From CBDDEC01 sp965226785 (GTDB taxonomy: Bacteria > Chloroflexota > Dehalococcoidia > UBA2979), in NCBI GenBank assembly GCA_965226785.1, contig CBDDEC010000002.1, positions 496,001-560,000 of the forward strand: a stretch of DNA of 64,000 nucleotides, in the 5' to 3' direction. The notes under the pieces were generated by a model, which made no database searches, was not told where the DNA came from, and was given only the letters and a program-made list of their open reading frames with translations. Shown one piece after another: positions 7,376 through 17,261 of the stretch (position 1 is its first letter; the number at the start of each line of letters is the position of its first letter). The position numbers and the translations under genes were made by a program.

Positions 7376-9373
7376 ATGAATCCGCTCGCCACCATCGGCG
7401 CGTCCGCCATCCTCGCTGCGTTCGCGGCCTCCCTCGTCGCGGTGGGAGCGTCGACGTACGGTCAGCGCGCACGGCGCGCCTCGGGCGTGCGTGTGGGACG
7501 CCGGGCGCTCATCGCAGCCGCGGGGCTCACCACGACGGCGGTGATCGCCCTCGCATACGCGCTGCTAGCGAACGACTTCGCCATCGCTCACGTCGCCAAC
7601 GTCTCGTCGAGCGAGATGCAGGCGCACATGAAGTGGGCCTCGATCTACAGCGGTCAGCCGGGCTCGCTGCTGTTCTGGACGTGGACGATGTCGCTGTTCA
7701 TGGCGGGGGCCACGCTCTGGACCGTGCCGAAGATCCCCTGGGCCGCGCCGCACGCTGTCGCGACCATGGGCGCAGTCCTCGCCACGTTCCTGTTCGCGCT
7801 CGTGTTCATGGCCTCGCCGTTCGAACTGAGCCCGGTTGAGCCGCCAGATGGCGTCGGGCTGAACCCGCTGCTCGTGGATCCGGGCATGCTGATACACCCA
7901 CCAATGCTGCTGACGGGCCTCACCAGCACCACGATCCCCTTCGCGCTGGGCGCCGCCGCGCTCCTCGCCGGCCGCGTCGATGGCGAGTGGATCCGCCACG
8001 CGCGCATCTGGGCCCTCGTCTCGTTCCTCGTGCTCGGCGTCGGCAACCTCCTCGGCGGGTGGTGGGCCTATACCGTGCTTGGCTGGGGCGGCTACTGGGG
8101 GTGGGACCCGGTCGAGAACTCCGCGATCCTGCCGCTGCTGCCGCTGATCGCGTTCCTGCACACGGTGGCCGTGCAGGAACGTCGAGGCATGTTGAAGCTC
8201 TGGAACCTCGTGCTCGTCTTCGCCGCGTTTGCGCTCGCCGTCTTTGGCACGTTCAACGTCCGTAGCGGCCTCGTCGCCTCGGTGCACTCGTTCGCGCAGT
8301 CGGATGTCGGGCCGTACTTCCTCGGCTTGCTTGCGCTCACCCTGCTCGCGTCCGTCGCCCTCATCATCTGGCGGCTGCCGGTCCTCCGAGGCGAGTACGA
8401 GTACGAGTCGCTGCTGTCGCGCGAGACCGGGCTGATCGTGAACTCGTACGTCTTCATCGCGATCGCGCTCGTGATCCTCGGCGGCACGCTCTTCCCGGTC
8501 TTCAGCGAGCTGATCGAGGGCGTGCGCATCACCGTCGGTCCGCCCTTCTTCGACGATGTCGTGGGACCGCTCCTGATCGCGATGCTCGCGCTGATCGCGG
8601 TCACCACCGCGCTCCCGTGGCGTCGAGGCACGCCCGCGTCGATCGCGCGCCGGGTGCGCGTCCCAGCTGCGCTCACGCTCGTCGCCACCATCGCCCTCGC
8701 GGTGCTGGGGCTGCGTGACCCCTTCGCCCTCGCCACGGTCGCTGCGGCGATCTCGATCCTGGCAATGACCGGGCGCGAGTACTGGGCCGGCGCACGAGGG
8801 CGGCGACGCGCGAGCGGCCGCAACTGGGCAGTCGCGTTCGCCAGCCTCTTTCCGCGCGACCAGCAGCGCTACGGCGGATACCTCGTCCATGTCGGCCTGG
8901 CCGTGATGGCCATCGCAATCGTGGCGTCGACGGTCTACCAGGAGCAGGTCCGCGCCGTGCTGGCCCCGGGCGAGTCGTTCGAGGTCGGCCGCTACGAGCT
9001 GACGTTCGAGGGCCTCGAGGTGCGAAACCCGAACGTCAACGGGATCGGCGCGGAGCGCGTCGCCCTCGTGACGGTACGGCGCGGCGACGAGGTGGTCGGG
9101 ACGCTGGAGCCGGGGCAGCGTTTCTTCCGCAACTTCCCGGAGCAGCCGACAGCGATGGTGTCGATTCTGGGCGGCTGGCGTGAGGACCTGTACACGTTCC
9201 TGCAGGGCCAGTCGGATGGCACGGTCGAGCTGCAGGGCTTCATCAATCCGCTGGTGCGCTGGTTGTGGCTGGGCGGCGCGATCTTCGCTGTCGGTGGCTT
9301 CCTCACCTTCGCCCCACTGTCCTCGCCGGCCCCGGCCCGTCGCGAGGCGCCCGCCGCGGCGGAACGGGCGTGA
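7376..9373 (+). CDS. ccmF: Heme lyase subunit CcmF
   Basis: A 665-residue polytopic protein that ligates heme to CXXCH of apocytochromes together with CcmH. The tryptophan-rich WWD motif is clear in GWGGYWGWDPVENSA (about residues 239-253). Further family marks are LVDPGMLIHPPMLLTGL and FNVRSGLVASVHSFAQSD. A large periplasmic loop near the C-terminus (about 520-620) precedes the last helix. It lies 21 bp after ccmE and abuts ccmH. Confidence 0.95.
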   Translation: MNPLATIGASAILAAFAASLVAVGASTYGQRARRASGVRVGRRALIAAAGLTTTAVIALAYALLANDFAIAHVANVSSSEMQAHMKWASIYSGQPGSLLFWTWTMSLFMAGATLWTVPKIPWAAPHAVATMGAVLATFLFALVFMASPFELSPVEPPDGVGLNPLLVDPGMLIHPPMLLTGLTSTTIPFALGAAALLAGRVDGEWIRHARIWALVSFLVLGVGNLLGGWWAYTVLGWGGYWGWDPVENSAILPLLPLIAFLHTVAVQERRGMLKLWNLVLVFAAFALAVFGTFNVRSGLVASVHSFAQSDVGPYFLGLLALTLLASVALIIWRLPVLRGEYEYESLLSRETGLIVNSYVFIAIALVILGGTLFPVFSELIEGVRITVGPPFFDDVVGPLLIAMLALIAVTTALPWRRGTPASIARRVRVPAALTLVATIALAVLGLRDPFALATVAAAISILAMTGREYWAGARGRRRASGRNWAVAFASLFPRDQQRYGGYLVHVGLAVMAIAIVASTVYQEQVRAVLAPGESFEVGRYELTFEGLEVRNPNVNGIGAERVALVTVRRGDEVVGTLEPGQRFFRNFPEQPTAMVSILGGWREDLYTFLQGQSDGTVELQGFINPLVRWLWLGGAIFAVGGFLTFAPLSSPAPARREAPAAAERA

Positions 9374-9375
9374 CG

Positions 9376-9852
9376 ATGACCGCCTTCGTGACGCCGAGGC
9401 TCCGCGTGCCGCTGCTGCTCACCGCGGCGGTTGCCGTGCTGCTCCTGGCGGTCGTCGCCGCCTCGCACGCTCCGCCTGTCGCCGCGCAGCAACCGCTCGG
9501 TGGCGCAGAGCTCGAAGCGCAAGCGCTGCAGATCGAGCAGCAGTTGCTCTGCCCGCAGTGCACCAACAAGCGCCTCGACGTTTGCGAGCTGGCGATCTGC
9601 CGGGACATGAAGCAGGTCATCCGCGACCGGTTGATGGCGGGGGACGATCCCGACGAGATTATCTTCGGGTTCTCCGCCCGCTACGGTGAGCGCGTGCTGG
9701 CCGAGCTGCCGCGCGAGGGGTTCAACCTGCTGTTGTTCGGCTGGGTCGGCGGATCGATCGTGGGAGTTGCCGCGCTGGGCGCGTTCTTCCTCTGGCGCCT
9801 GCGTCTTGGAGCCTCGGGCCGAGGTAGCCGGCCCGACGAGGATCCGGCCTGA
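9376..9852 (+). CDS. ccmH: Cytochrome c maturation protein CcmH
   Basis: A 158-residue protein with an N-terminal signal/anchor, a periplasmic three-helix domain and a C-terminal membrane helix (about 121-146). The thiol motif LLCPQC (Cys59, Cys62) corresponds to the LRCXXC motif of CcmH/CycL, which handles the apocytochrome disulfide. Two more cysteines (Cys70, Cys75) follow, not typical of CcmH. GTG at 9370 overlapping the ccmF stop is an alternative start. Its stop overlaps the next ATG (TGATG). Confidence 0.9.
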   Translation: MTAFVTPRLRVPLLLTAAVAVLLLAVVAASHAPPVAAQQPLGGAELEAQALQIEQQLLCPQCTNKRLDVCELAICRDMKQVIRDRLMAGDDPDEIIFGFSARYGERVLAELPREGFNLLLFGWVGGSIVGVAALGAFFLWRLRLGASGRGSRPDEDPA

Positions 9853-9917
9853 TGGAATGGGTCCTGCTCGTCGTCGTGCTCGCGCTCGTCGCCGGTTACG
9901 TCGTCTGGCCCGGGTGA
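9852..9917 (+). CDS. 21-residue single-helix membrane peptide, CcmI N-terminus-like
   Basis: The micro-gene encodes MEWVLLVVVLALVAGYVVWPG and nothing else. It overlaps the ccmH stop at its ATG (TGATG) and the next gene's ATG at its stop (TGATG), so it is coupled on both sides. In system I clusters CcmI often follows CcmH and starts with just such a short helix ending in Trp/Leu-Pro. It may be a minimal CcmI-like anchor or coupling peptide. The link to CcmI rests on position and pattern only. Confidence 0.55.
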   Translation: MEWVLLVVVLALVAGYVVWPG

Positions 9918-10954
9918 TGCGGGCCGCCGCTCTGCTCGTCGTGGCCACGCTCGCGGCGACCGCGCTCGGTGCGACCAGCGCAGCGGCGCAGACGTCTGAG
10001 GGCCGCATCTCCGGTGCGGTGACGCCCGGAACGGCCGGCGCCAGCGTCCCAGACGGCCTCGAGGTCACGCTGCTCGCTCTGGACGGAGCGACCGTCGCCC
10101 CGGTGGCGCAGACCACGCTCGAGGATGGTCGGTACGAGTTCGATGTGCCGGCCGACGGCCGGCTGACGTTCATCCCGCTCATGACTTACCGGGGCATCCG
10201 CTACCTCGGCGAGGCCGTGATCCTGACGCCCGAGGAGCAGACCGCCGAGCACGACTTCATCGTCTTCGAGACCACGAGCGAGCGACCAGACCTCACGATC
10301 AGCTCAACCTCGGCGACCCTGCTCGCGATCGATCGAGGCCTCGGCGAACTCCTGATCGTGCGCGACGACATCGTCGAGAACCCGACGGATCGTATCTACA
10401 TCGGCGGCGAGGACGGCGTCACGGTCACGTTGCCGGTCCTCGACGGGACGATCGAGGCGAGCGGCGAGGATGCAGGTGACGGCGACTACCGGCACGATGG
10501 TCAGGTGATACAGGCCGCGATCCCGCTCCGACCCGGCGCCACGCTGCTGCGCACGCAGTACCTGGTCGCCTACGACCTCTCCGAGGACGACTACCGCGTG
10601 CGCCTCACCGCGCCCGTCGCCACCGAGTTCATGGAGTTGCGCGTCCCGCCACGCTTCGTACGGGGGCTCGACGCGCTCGAGGGCGCCAGCCGTGGCGATG
10701 ACGTGCTGCTCGGCGGCGCGCTCAAGGGTGAGCGGCTGCTGACGGCGGTCCGTGACGAGCCGGCGCGCGCCGGTGAGGCGCTGCTCGCGGAGTTCGTGGG
10801 GCTCTCGGGCGAGCGCGCCGTGCTGCCCCTGACCGAGCGCACCGGCGCCATCGTCGGCGCGATCGTCGCGCTGCTCGTCCTCGGCGGCGCTGCCGCCATC
10901 TCGATCCGCCGCGATCGCACGCCGCTCGACGGGAGCGAGGGCGACGAAGCATGA
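9917..10954 (+). CDS. Secreted, C-terminally anchored beta-domain protein embedded in the ccm operon
   Basis: A 345-residue protein of unknown function. A signal peptide (residues 1-24, ending SAAAQ) is followed by a carboxypeptidase-regulatory/transthyretin-like beta domain (about 28-120). A second, unrecognised extracellular region (about 120-300) follows, then one membrane helix (about 310-328) and a short basic/acidic tail. Position between ccmH and ccmA, with overlaps at both ends (TGATG; 4 bp with ccmA), implies a link to cytochrome c maturation. One possibility is a periplasmic partner replacing the CcmI/CcmH TPR chaperone. That role is inference. Confidence 0.75.
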   Translation: MRAAALLVVATLAATALGATSAAAQTSEGRISGAVTPGTAGASVPDGLEVTLLALDGATVAPVAQTTLEDGRYEFDVPADGRLTFIPLMTYRGIRYLGEAVILTPEEQTAEHDFIVFETTSERPDLTISSTSATLLAIDRGLGELLIVRDDIVENPTDRIYIGGEDGVTVTLPVLDGTIEASGEDAGDGDYRHDGQVIQAAIPLRPGATLLRTQYLVAYDLSEDDYRVRLTAPVATEFMELRVPPRFVRGLDALEGASRGDDVLLGGALKGERLLTAVRDEPARAGEALLAEFVGLSGERAVLPLTERTGAIVGAIVALLVLGGAAAISIRRDRTPLDGSEGDEA

Positions 10955-11628
10955 GCGCAACGTTGATCCTCGCCCAGGGCGTGACCAAGGAGTTCGGCGG
11001 ATTCGCGGCGCTCCGTGATGTCTCGTTCGCCCTGCCCGAAGGTTCGCGTACCGCGCTCGTGGGCGGCAACGGCGCCGGCAAGACGACATTGCTAGAGATC
11101 CTCGCGCGTCTCGCCGGCACGACCCGCGGCGAGGTCCGCGTCGGACCAGCCGAGGCCGACGAGGTCGATCGACGGGCGACCGTGGGCTACCTCGGCGACC
11201 GGCCGATGCTGTACGAGGAGTTCTCGCCGCTCGAGAACCTCCAGTTCTTCGCCCGTCTCTACGGCCGCGAAGACGAGTCGCGGATCGAGGAACTGCTACG
11301 CGCGGTCGGCCTCTGGGCTCGCCGCCAGGCACCGACGGCTACCTTGTCGCGCGGCTTCCATCAGCGGCTCGGCATGGCCCGCGCACTCGTGCACGCGCCA
11401 CAGGTGCTGCTCCTCGACGAACCGGAGACGGGCCTGGACGTGGCCGCGATCGAACTCCTCGACGCGCGGATGCTGACGGCGCCCGGCCTGACCGTGCTGG
11501 CGTCTACGCATCGCCTCGACCGCATCGACCGCTGGTGCGACGGCGTGCTGCGCCTCGAGGAAGGGCGGCTCGTCGAGGACACCGCCACCCGTGCCGCGGC
11601 GGCGGCAAGCCTGGAGGGCGCAGGATGA
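10951..11628 (+). CDS. ccmA: Heme exporter ATP-binding protein CcmA
   Basis: A 225-residue ABC ATPase with Walker A GGNGAGKTTLLE, signature LSRGFHQRLGMARAL and Walker B VLLLDEPETGLD. In system I, CcmA with CcmB and CcmC releases heme-loaded CcmE. The LSRG signature (instead of LSGG) is also seen in other CcmA proteins. It overlaps its neighbours by 4 bp on both sides. Confidence 0.92.
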   Translation: MSATLILAQGVTKEFGGFAALRDVSFALPEGSRTALVGGNGAGKTTLLEILARLAGTTRGEVRVGPAEADEVDRRATVGYLGDRPMLYEEFSPLENLQFFARLYGREDESRIEELLRAVGLWARRQAPTATLSRGFHQRLGMARALVHAPQVLLLDEPETGLDVAAIELLDARMLTAPGLTVLASTHRLDRIDRWCDGVLRLEEGRLVEDTATRAAAAASLEGAG

Positions 11629-12281
11629 GCGCGGCATGGGCGGTGCTGCGCAAGGACTTGCGCGTGGTCTGGCGGGACCGCGTCGGCTGGCTGACCACCG
11701 GCGCGTTCGCCACGGCGAGCGTGCTGACCTACTCGTTCGCATTCGACCTGGCGTCCCGAGACGTCCGTCCGTTGCTGCCCGGGGTGCTCTGGACCACGTT
11801 CCTTTTCGCCGGGATTTTCGCCAGCAGCCAGGCATTTCAGCGCGAAGTGGAGCAGGGCACTCTGGACGCGATGCTAATCTCGCCCGTGCCCGCCTCCATG
11901 ATCTATCTCGGCAAGGTCTTGAGCAGCGTGATTGCGCTGCTGGCAATCGAGGTTGCCCTCCTCGTCCTCGCCACTATCCTGTTCGATATCACCCTGATCA
12001 CCGCGGAACTGACGCTCATCGTGCTCGTCGGGACGGTCGGATACGTGTCGCTGACCACCCTGCTTTCGACGATGGGTAGCCGCCTGAGTTCGCGAGCGAT
12101 GATCCTGCCGGTGCTGGCGCTGCCACTGCTGGTGCCGATGCTGATTGGCGCTGTCCGTGCGACGGGCGCCGCGCTGGATCTGCCCGCCGGGACAGCGCCC
12201 TGGACGCTGTTGCTCGTGGTGTTCGCGCTCTGGAGTTCGATGGCCGGGGCGCTACTCTTCCCGCTGGCGGTGGAGCGATGA
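11625..12281 (+). CDS. ccmB: Heme exporter permease CcmB
   Basis: A 218-residue membrane protein with six predicted helices. The N-terminus MSAAWAVLRKDLRVVWRDR matches the CcmB coupling segment, and AFQREVEQGTLDAMLISPV is the family loop. ATG 11625 overlaps the ccmA stop (ATGA), and the end overlaps ccmC. It is the membrane partner of CcmA. Confidence 0.92.
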   Translation: MSAAWAVLRKDLRVVWRDRVGWLTTGAFATASVLTYSFAFDLASRDVRPLLPGVLWTTFLFAGIFASSQAFQREVEQGTLDAMLISPVPASMIYLGKVLSSVIALLAIEVALLVLATILFDITLITAELTLIVLVGTVGYVSLTTLLSTMGSRLSSRAMILPVLALPLLVPMLIGAVRATGAALDLPAGTAPWTLLLVVFALWSSMAGALLFPLAVER

Positions 12282-13012
12282 GCGCACTGCTTCGCCTACT
12301 GACGCCGCCGGTGCTGTGGGGCTACGACCACCGCTGGCAACTATTGCCGCCGCTCACGGGCGTGGCCATGCTCGCCATGATCGTCGGCGCACTGGTCGCT
12401 GCGCCGCGCGAGGTAGTCGAGGGCGAGGTGCAGCGCATCTTCTACATCCACCTCCCCGTGATCGCCGCCTCCTACCTCGCGTTCACAGTCGTCTTCGTCG
12501 CCTCGATCGGCGTGCTCTGGAAGCGCGACATGCGCTGGGACGCCGTCGCGAGGAGCGCTGCGACCGTGGGCGTGCTGTTCACGGGCCTGACCCTGGCGAC
12601 CGGCGCGATCTGGGGGAAGCCGATCTGGGGCGTGTGGTGGGCGTGGGAGGCGCGCCTGATCACGACGCTGCTGCTCTTCCTGATCTACGGCGGCTACCTC
12701 CTCGTGCGCTCGATCTCGGCGCCCAACGACGAACAGGCGGCGAGGTACGCCGCGGTGTTGGCGATCGTGGGCTTCCTCGACATCCCGCTGATTCACATGT
12801 CGACACGCTGGTGGCGGACGCTGCACCCCGATCCGATCGTGATACGGGCGCGCCCGGCGCTGCCGGCGGAGATGATGATCGTGCTCGTGATCGGGCTGAT
12901 CGCGGTGACATTGCTGGCGCTCTGGCTCCTCGTGTTGCGAGGCGAGGCTGAGCGCCTGGCGCAGCGCACGCTGAGCATCCGCGCCGATCTCGACCGTCGT
13001 GAGGGCATCTGA
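12278..13012 (+). CDS. ccmC: Heme delivery protein CcmC
   Basis: A 244-residue six-helix membrane protein that attaches heme to CcmE. The tryptophan-rich loop WGKPIWGVWWAWEARL (about 109-124) is the WWD-type heme site. Conserved His residues occur in QRIFYIHLPV and DIPLIHMSTRWWRTLH. It overlaps ccmB by 4 bp and abuts ccmD at 13012. Confidence 0.94.
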   Translation: MSALLRLLTPPVLWGYDHRWQLLPPLTGVAMLAMIVGALVAAPREVVEGEVQRIFYIHLPVIAASYLAFTVVFVASIGVLWKRDMRWDAVARSAATVGVLFTGLTLATGAIWGKPIWGVWWAWEARLITTLLLFLIYGGYLLVRSISAPNDEQAARYAAVLAIVGFLDIPLIHMSTRWWRTLHPDPIVIRARPALPAEMMIVLVIGLIAVTLLALWLLVLRGEAERLAQRTLSIRADLDRREGI

Positions 13013-13275
13013 TGGTCGAGAACGAGCTCGAGTTTCTGTTCGCTGGGTTCGCCGTTTTCTGGGCGGGCCTGTTCGTCTACCTGATCATCCTGCAGGGCCG
13101 CCTGCGCGACCTGCAGCGCGAAATCGACCAGCTCGAAGAGCGCCTCGAGGAGGCTGGGAGCGCTTCGCCCGCCTCGACAGCCGCGCCGAGCCCGGGGACC
13201 GGCGACGCGACCGAGGATGAACACGGCGCGGCCGCGGATGGCGACACGCCCGACGAGGCCGGCACCGGCGCGTAG
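13012..13275 (+). CDS. ccmD: CcmD family protein
   Basis: An 87-residue protein with one membrane helix (about 7-28: FLFAGFAVFWAGLFVYLIIL). A short coiled coil rich in Arg, Glu and Leu (about 29-48) and an acidic, low-complexity tail follow. CcmD stabilises the CcmC/CcmE interaction. The match is to the short bacterial CcmD pattern, and the position after ccmC agrees. Confidence 0.82.
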   Translation: MVENELEFLFAGFAVFWAGLFVYLIILQGRLRDLQREIDQLEERLEEAGSASPASTAAPSPGTGDATEDEHGAAADGDTPDEAGTGA

Positions 13276-13333
13276 CGGGCACCGGCTCTAGCATGCGAAG
13301 CGGTGGGTTCGTGGCCACCCGGACGGCGGGGAA

Positions 13334-14317
13334 ATGTCGACCATTTCGCTCAGCGCCATCGCTCCTCGACAGGGCTTCACACCGTTCCAGATCCTGACGG
13401 TCGTGACTGTCGTGTCCACTCTGGTCTTGATCGGCGTCGGCTCACTCGTACGGACCACCGGCTCCGGCCTCGGCTGCCCCGATTGGCCACTCTGCCACGG
13501 CAGTCTGCTGCCACCCGCCGAGCGCACCGCCATCATCGAGTACAGCCATCGCACGGTCGCCTCGATCGTCGGCGCACTCGTCGTCGCTCAGTCGATCTGG
13601 GCGTACCGCGACCGCCGGCGCGACGGTGGCATCGCGCTGCTGGCGGTCGTCTCTCTGCCGCTGCTTGCGCTGCAGGCGTGGCTGGGCAAGGAAACCGTGG
13701 AACGCGAGCTGCCGGCGGAGGTCGTGACGATCCACCTCTCGATGGCGCTGGTGTTGTTCGCGGTGCTCGCTCTGATCGCCGTGTTCGCTGTGCAGGGACC
13801 CCAGCGCCGCCGCTTGACGACACCGCAGCGTCGAGGCTTCGCTCGTGTCGCGTTGATCGCCAGCGCGCTGACCGGCGCAGTCCTCGTCATTGGCTCCTAC
13901 CTCGTCGGCTCGGACGCCGGATTCGCCTGCACCGGTTGGCCAAACTGCCCAGAGGCGCCCATCCCCTTCGTCGACGGCTCGCGCCTGCAGCACATCCACT
14001 GGATCCACCGCCTCTCGGTCCTCGGCGGTCTCGTCGGCGTCGGCTGGCTCTGGCTGGCCGCGCTCGAGCTGCCCGAGGATGCGCGTGTCCTGCGCCTCGG
14101 CGCGTTCACGGTGGTCGGGCTATACGCGCTCCAGATCCTCGTCGGCGCGGGCAACATCTGGTCCGACTTCGCCGAGGCCGTGCTCGTGGCGCACCTCGTC
14201 GTCGGCTCCGCGACCTGGGCGGTGCTGATCGCGGTCGCTATCGGTGGTCAGTTCCAGCCCTCGGAGGCGTCGCTGGCTGATCGACCGGAAACAACGCCCG
14301 CGGGGAGCCGGCCATGA
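13334..14317 (+). CDS. ctaA: Heme A synthase (COX15/CtaA)
   Basis: A 327-residue eight-helix protein that oxidises the heme O methyl group to the formyl of heme A. Four histidine heme ligands are visible: YSHRTVA, VTIHLSMA, HWIHRLSV and LVAHLVVG. Both extracellular cysteine pairs of the CtaA type are present (CPDWPLC and CTGWPNC). It is followed with a 4-bp overlap by ctaB and supplies heme A to the caa3 oxidase encoded opposite. Confidence 0.95.
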   Translation: MSTISLSAIAPRQGFTPFQILTVVTVVSTLVLIGVGSLVRTTGSGLGCPDWPLCHGSLLPPAERTAIIEYSHRTVASIVGALVVAQSIWAYRDRRRDGGIALLAVVSLPLLALQAWLGKETVERELPAEVVTIHLSMALVLFAVLALIAVFAVQGPQRRRLTTPQRRGFARVALIASALTGAVLVIGSYLVGSDAGFACTGWPNCPEAPIPFVDGSRLQHIHWIHRLSVLGGLVGVGWLWLAALELPEDARVLRLGAFTVVGLYALQILVGAGNIWSDFAEAVLVAHLVVGSATWAVLIAVAIGGQFQPSEASLADRPETTPAGSRP

Positions 14318-15219
14318 CGACGGCCACGCGCCCCGCCGACGCCCGCGAGGGGGTGCCCGCCTGGCTTGCCCTGGTGCGCGACTACTTCACGCTGACGAAG
14401 CCGACGATCATCCTGCTGCTCCTGATCACGACCCTGCCGGCGATGGTCCTCGCGGCGGATGGCTGGCCCGGAACCGGCCTCGTGCTCGCTACCCTCCTGG
14501 GCGGCATCATGGCCGCGGGCGGCGCCAGCGCGGTCAACATGTACATCGACCGCGACATCGACGCGCTGATGACGCGCACCCGGTCGCGACCGATCCCTCG
14601 AGGCGCGATCACACCTCGCCATGCTGCGATCTTCGGCTGGGCGCTGGGGATCGCCTCGGCGCCGTGGCTGATCATCACGGTCAACATGCTCTCGGCGGTG
14701 CTGGCCGTCAGCGCGTTCCTCTTCTATGTCCTCGCGTACAGCCTCTACCTGAAGCGCCACACCGTGCACAACACGGTGGTCGGCGGCATCGCCGGTGCGG
14801 CGCCGCCGTTGATCGGTTGGACCGCGGTGACCGGCGAGCTGTCGCGTGAGGGGCTGCTGCTGTTCCTGATCGTGTTCTTCTGGCAGCCCGCCCACTTCTG
14901 GGCGCTGGCGCTGCGTTTGTCCGACGAGTATCGCGCCGCCAACATCCCGATGATGCCGGTCGTCCTGGGCGAGCAAGAAACAAAGCGGCAGACGCTGATC
15001 TATGCGGTGCTGACGGGCGCGATCACAATCATGTTCGGGGCCGCGGCCGAGCTGAGCTGGCTCTACTTCGCCGTCGCCTCCGTAGGCGCATTCGGATTCA
15101 TCGCGCTCGCCTGGCGACTCCTCCGAGGCGGGAGCGAGATGACCCTCTGGCGTTACTCAACGCTGTATCTCGCCGCTGTGTTCGCGGCGATGGTGGCCGA
15201 CCAGCTGCTCCTCGGCTGA
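14314..15219 (+). CDS. ctaB: Protoheme IX farnesyltransferase (heme O synthase)
   Basis: A 301-residue UbiA-superfamily prenyltransferase. The first Asp-rich motif is NMYIDRDIDALMTRTRSRPI, and the second conserved segment is SLYLKRHTVHNTVVGGIAGA followed by PLIGWTAVTG. It converts heme B to heme O, the CtaA substrate. It is translationally coupled to ctaA. ABC exporter genes on the other strand follow at once. Confidence 0.95.
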   Translation: MTTATRPADAREGVPAWLALVRDYFTLTKPTIILLLLITTLPAMVLAADGWPGTGLVLATLLGGIMAAGGASAVNMYIDRDIDALMTRTRSRPIPRGAITPRHAAIFGWALGIASAPWLIITVNMLSAVLAVSAFLFYVLAYSLYLKRHTVHNTVVGGIAGAAPPLIGWTAVTGELSREGLLLFLIVFFWQPAHFWALALRLSDEYRAANIPMMPVVLGEQETKRQTLIYAVLTGAITIMFGAAAELSWLYFAVASVGAFGFIALAWRLLRGGSEMTLWRYSTLYLAAVFAAMVADQLLLG

Positions 15220-15225
15220 CCCGCC

Positions 15226-16289
15226 TTAGTCCTCACTGAACCGGAACGTCATGCGGGCGACCACGAGCGTGCCGAGCGCCCATGCAACCAGCACCACGAG
15301 CTCCGGCCCCTGGTCGGCGATCGCCTCGCCCTCGATGGTGAGTCCGCGCAAGGCGCGGAGCATGTGCGTCAGCGGCAGCACGAGGACGATGCGCTCGACG
15401 ACGCCAGGCAGCGTCTCCGTGGGGAAGAACGCGCCACTGAGGAACATCATCGGCAGCGTGATCGCGTTCGCCGCGCTTTCGACCGCCCCTCGACCCTGTA
15501 CCCGCCCGGCCACGATCACGGCGATGTTGAGGAAGATCGATGTCCCGAGCATCGAGATCGCCAGGAACCAACCGATCGAGGTCAGCATGTTGGCCCCCGC
15601 CACGGCGGCAATCACGAGCAGGATCAGCACCTGCACGAACGCCACGAGGAGATAGGCGGCCAGCACCGACGCCGAGAAGCGCCACGGCGGCAGCGGGGTC
15701 ACCCGGATGCGGCGCACCACGCCCTCCTCGCGGTAGCGCGAGAGCGACCCGGCGAGGCCGATCGTGCTGAACGTCATCAGACCCATGCCGATGATCCCGG
15801 GCGCGATGAACTCGAAGAACGTCGCATCGTCCTCATCGGTGTTGCGAGCGTCGAACATGATCGCGCGAGGCGTGCTGACGAGGGCGAGATTGACCTCGTT
15901 CACCAGCGCCTCGACGCCCCTGACCGTGAGCGGACCACCGATCGGGTCGCTGATCGAGTGCACCAGCTCGGCGCGAACCGTCTCACCGCTGCCACGAAGC
16001 AGGAGCACGGAGTCCACATCACCGTCGTCAAGGCGGCGCAACGCCTCGGCCTCGTCGAAGGAGTCGAGCCGCGAGACATCGAGGAACGTCACTTCGTCGA
16101 AGATGTCGCTGAGCGCCGTGGCGACCGGGCCGGGCTCTTCGACGACCAGCAGCAGTTCGGTGCGACCGATCTCGCCGATGGCAAACAGGCGGAAGATACC
16201 GAGGAAAAGGATCGGGAAGGCGAGCGCCCAGAATAGGTTCTGACGGTCGCGCACGATCATCTTGACGGCCGAAGCAATGAGCAGCCGCA

Positions 16290-16290
<1 letters not shown>
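15226..16290 (-). CDS. ABC-2 type transporter permease
   Basis: A 354-residue permease with an N-terminal helix, a roughly 150-residue extracytoplasmic domain and five helices at the C-terminus (about 175-350). EEGVVRRIRVTPLPPWRF is the coupling-helix signature of the ABC-2 family. ATG 16290 overlaps the ATPase stop (ATGA), so the two form one exporter. The substrate is unknown; relatives export drugs, lipids or polysaccharide. Confidence 0.85.
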
Positions 16291-17237
<947 letters not shown>

Positions 17238-17261
17238 GCTCGCTCCGCGTGCGGACCGAGC

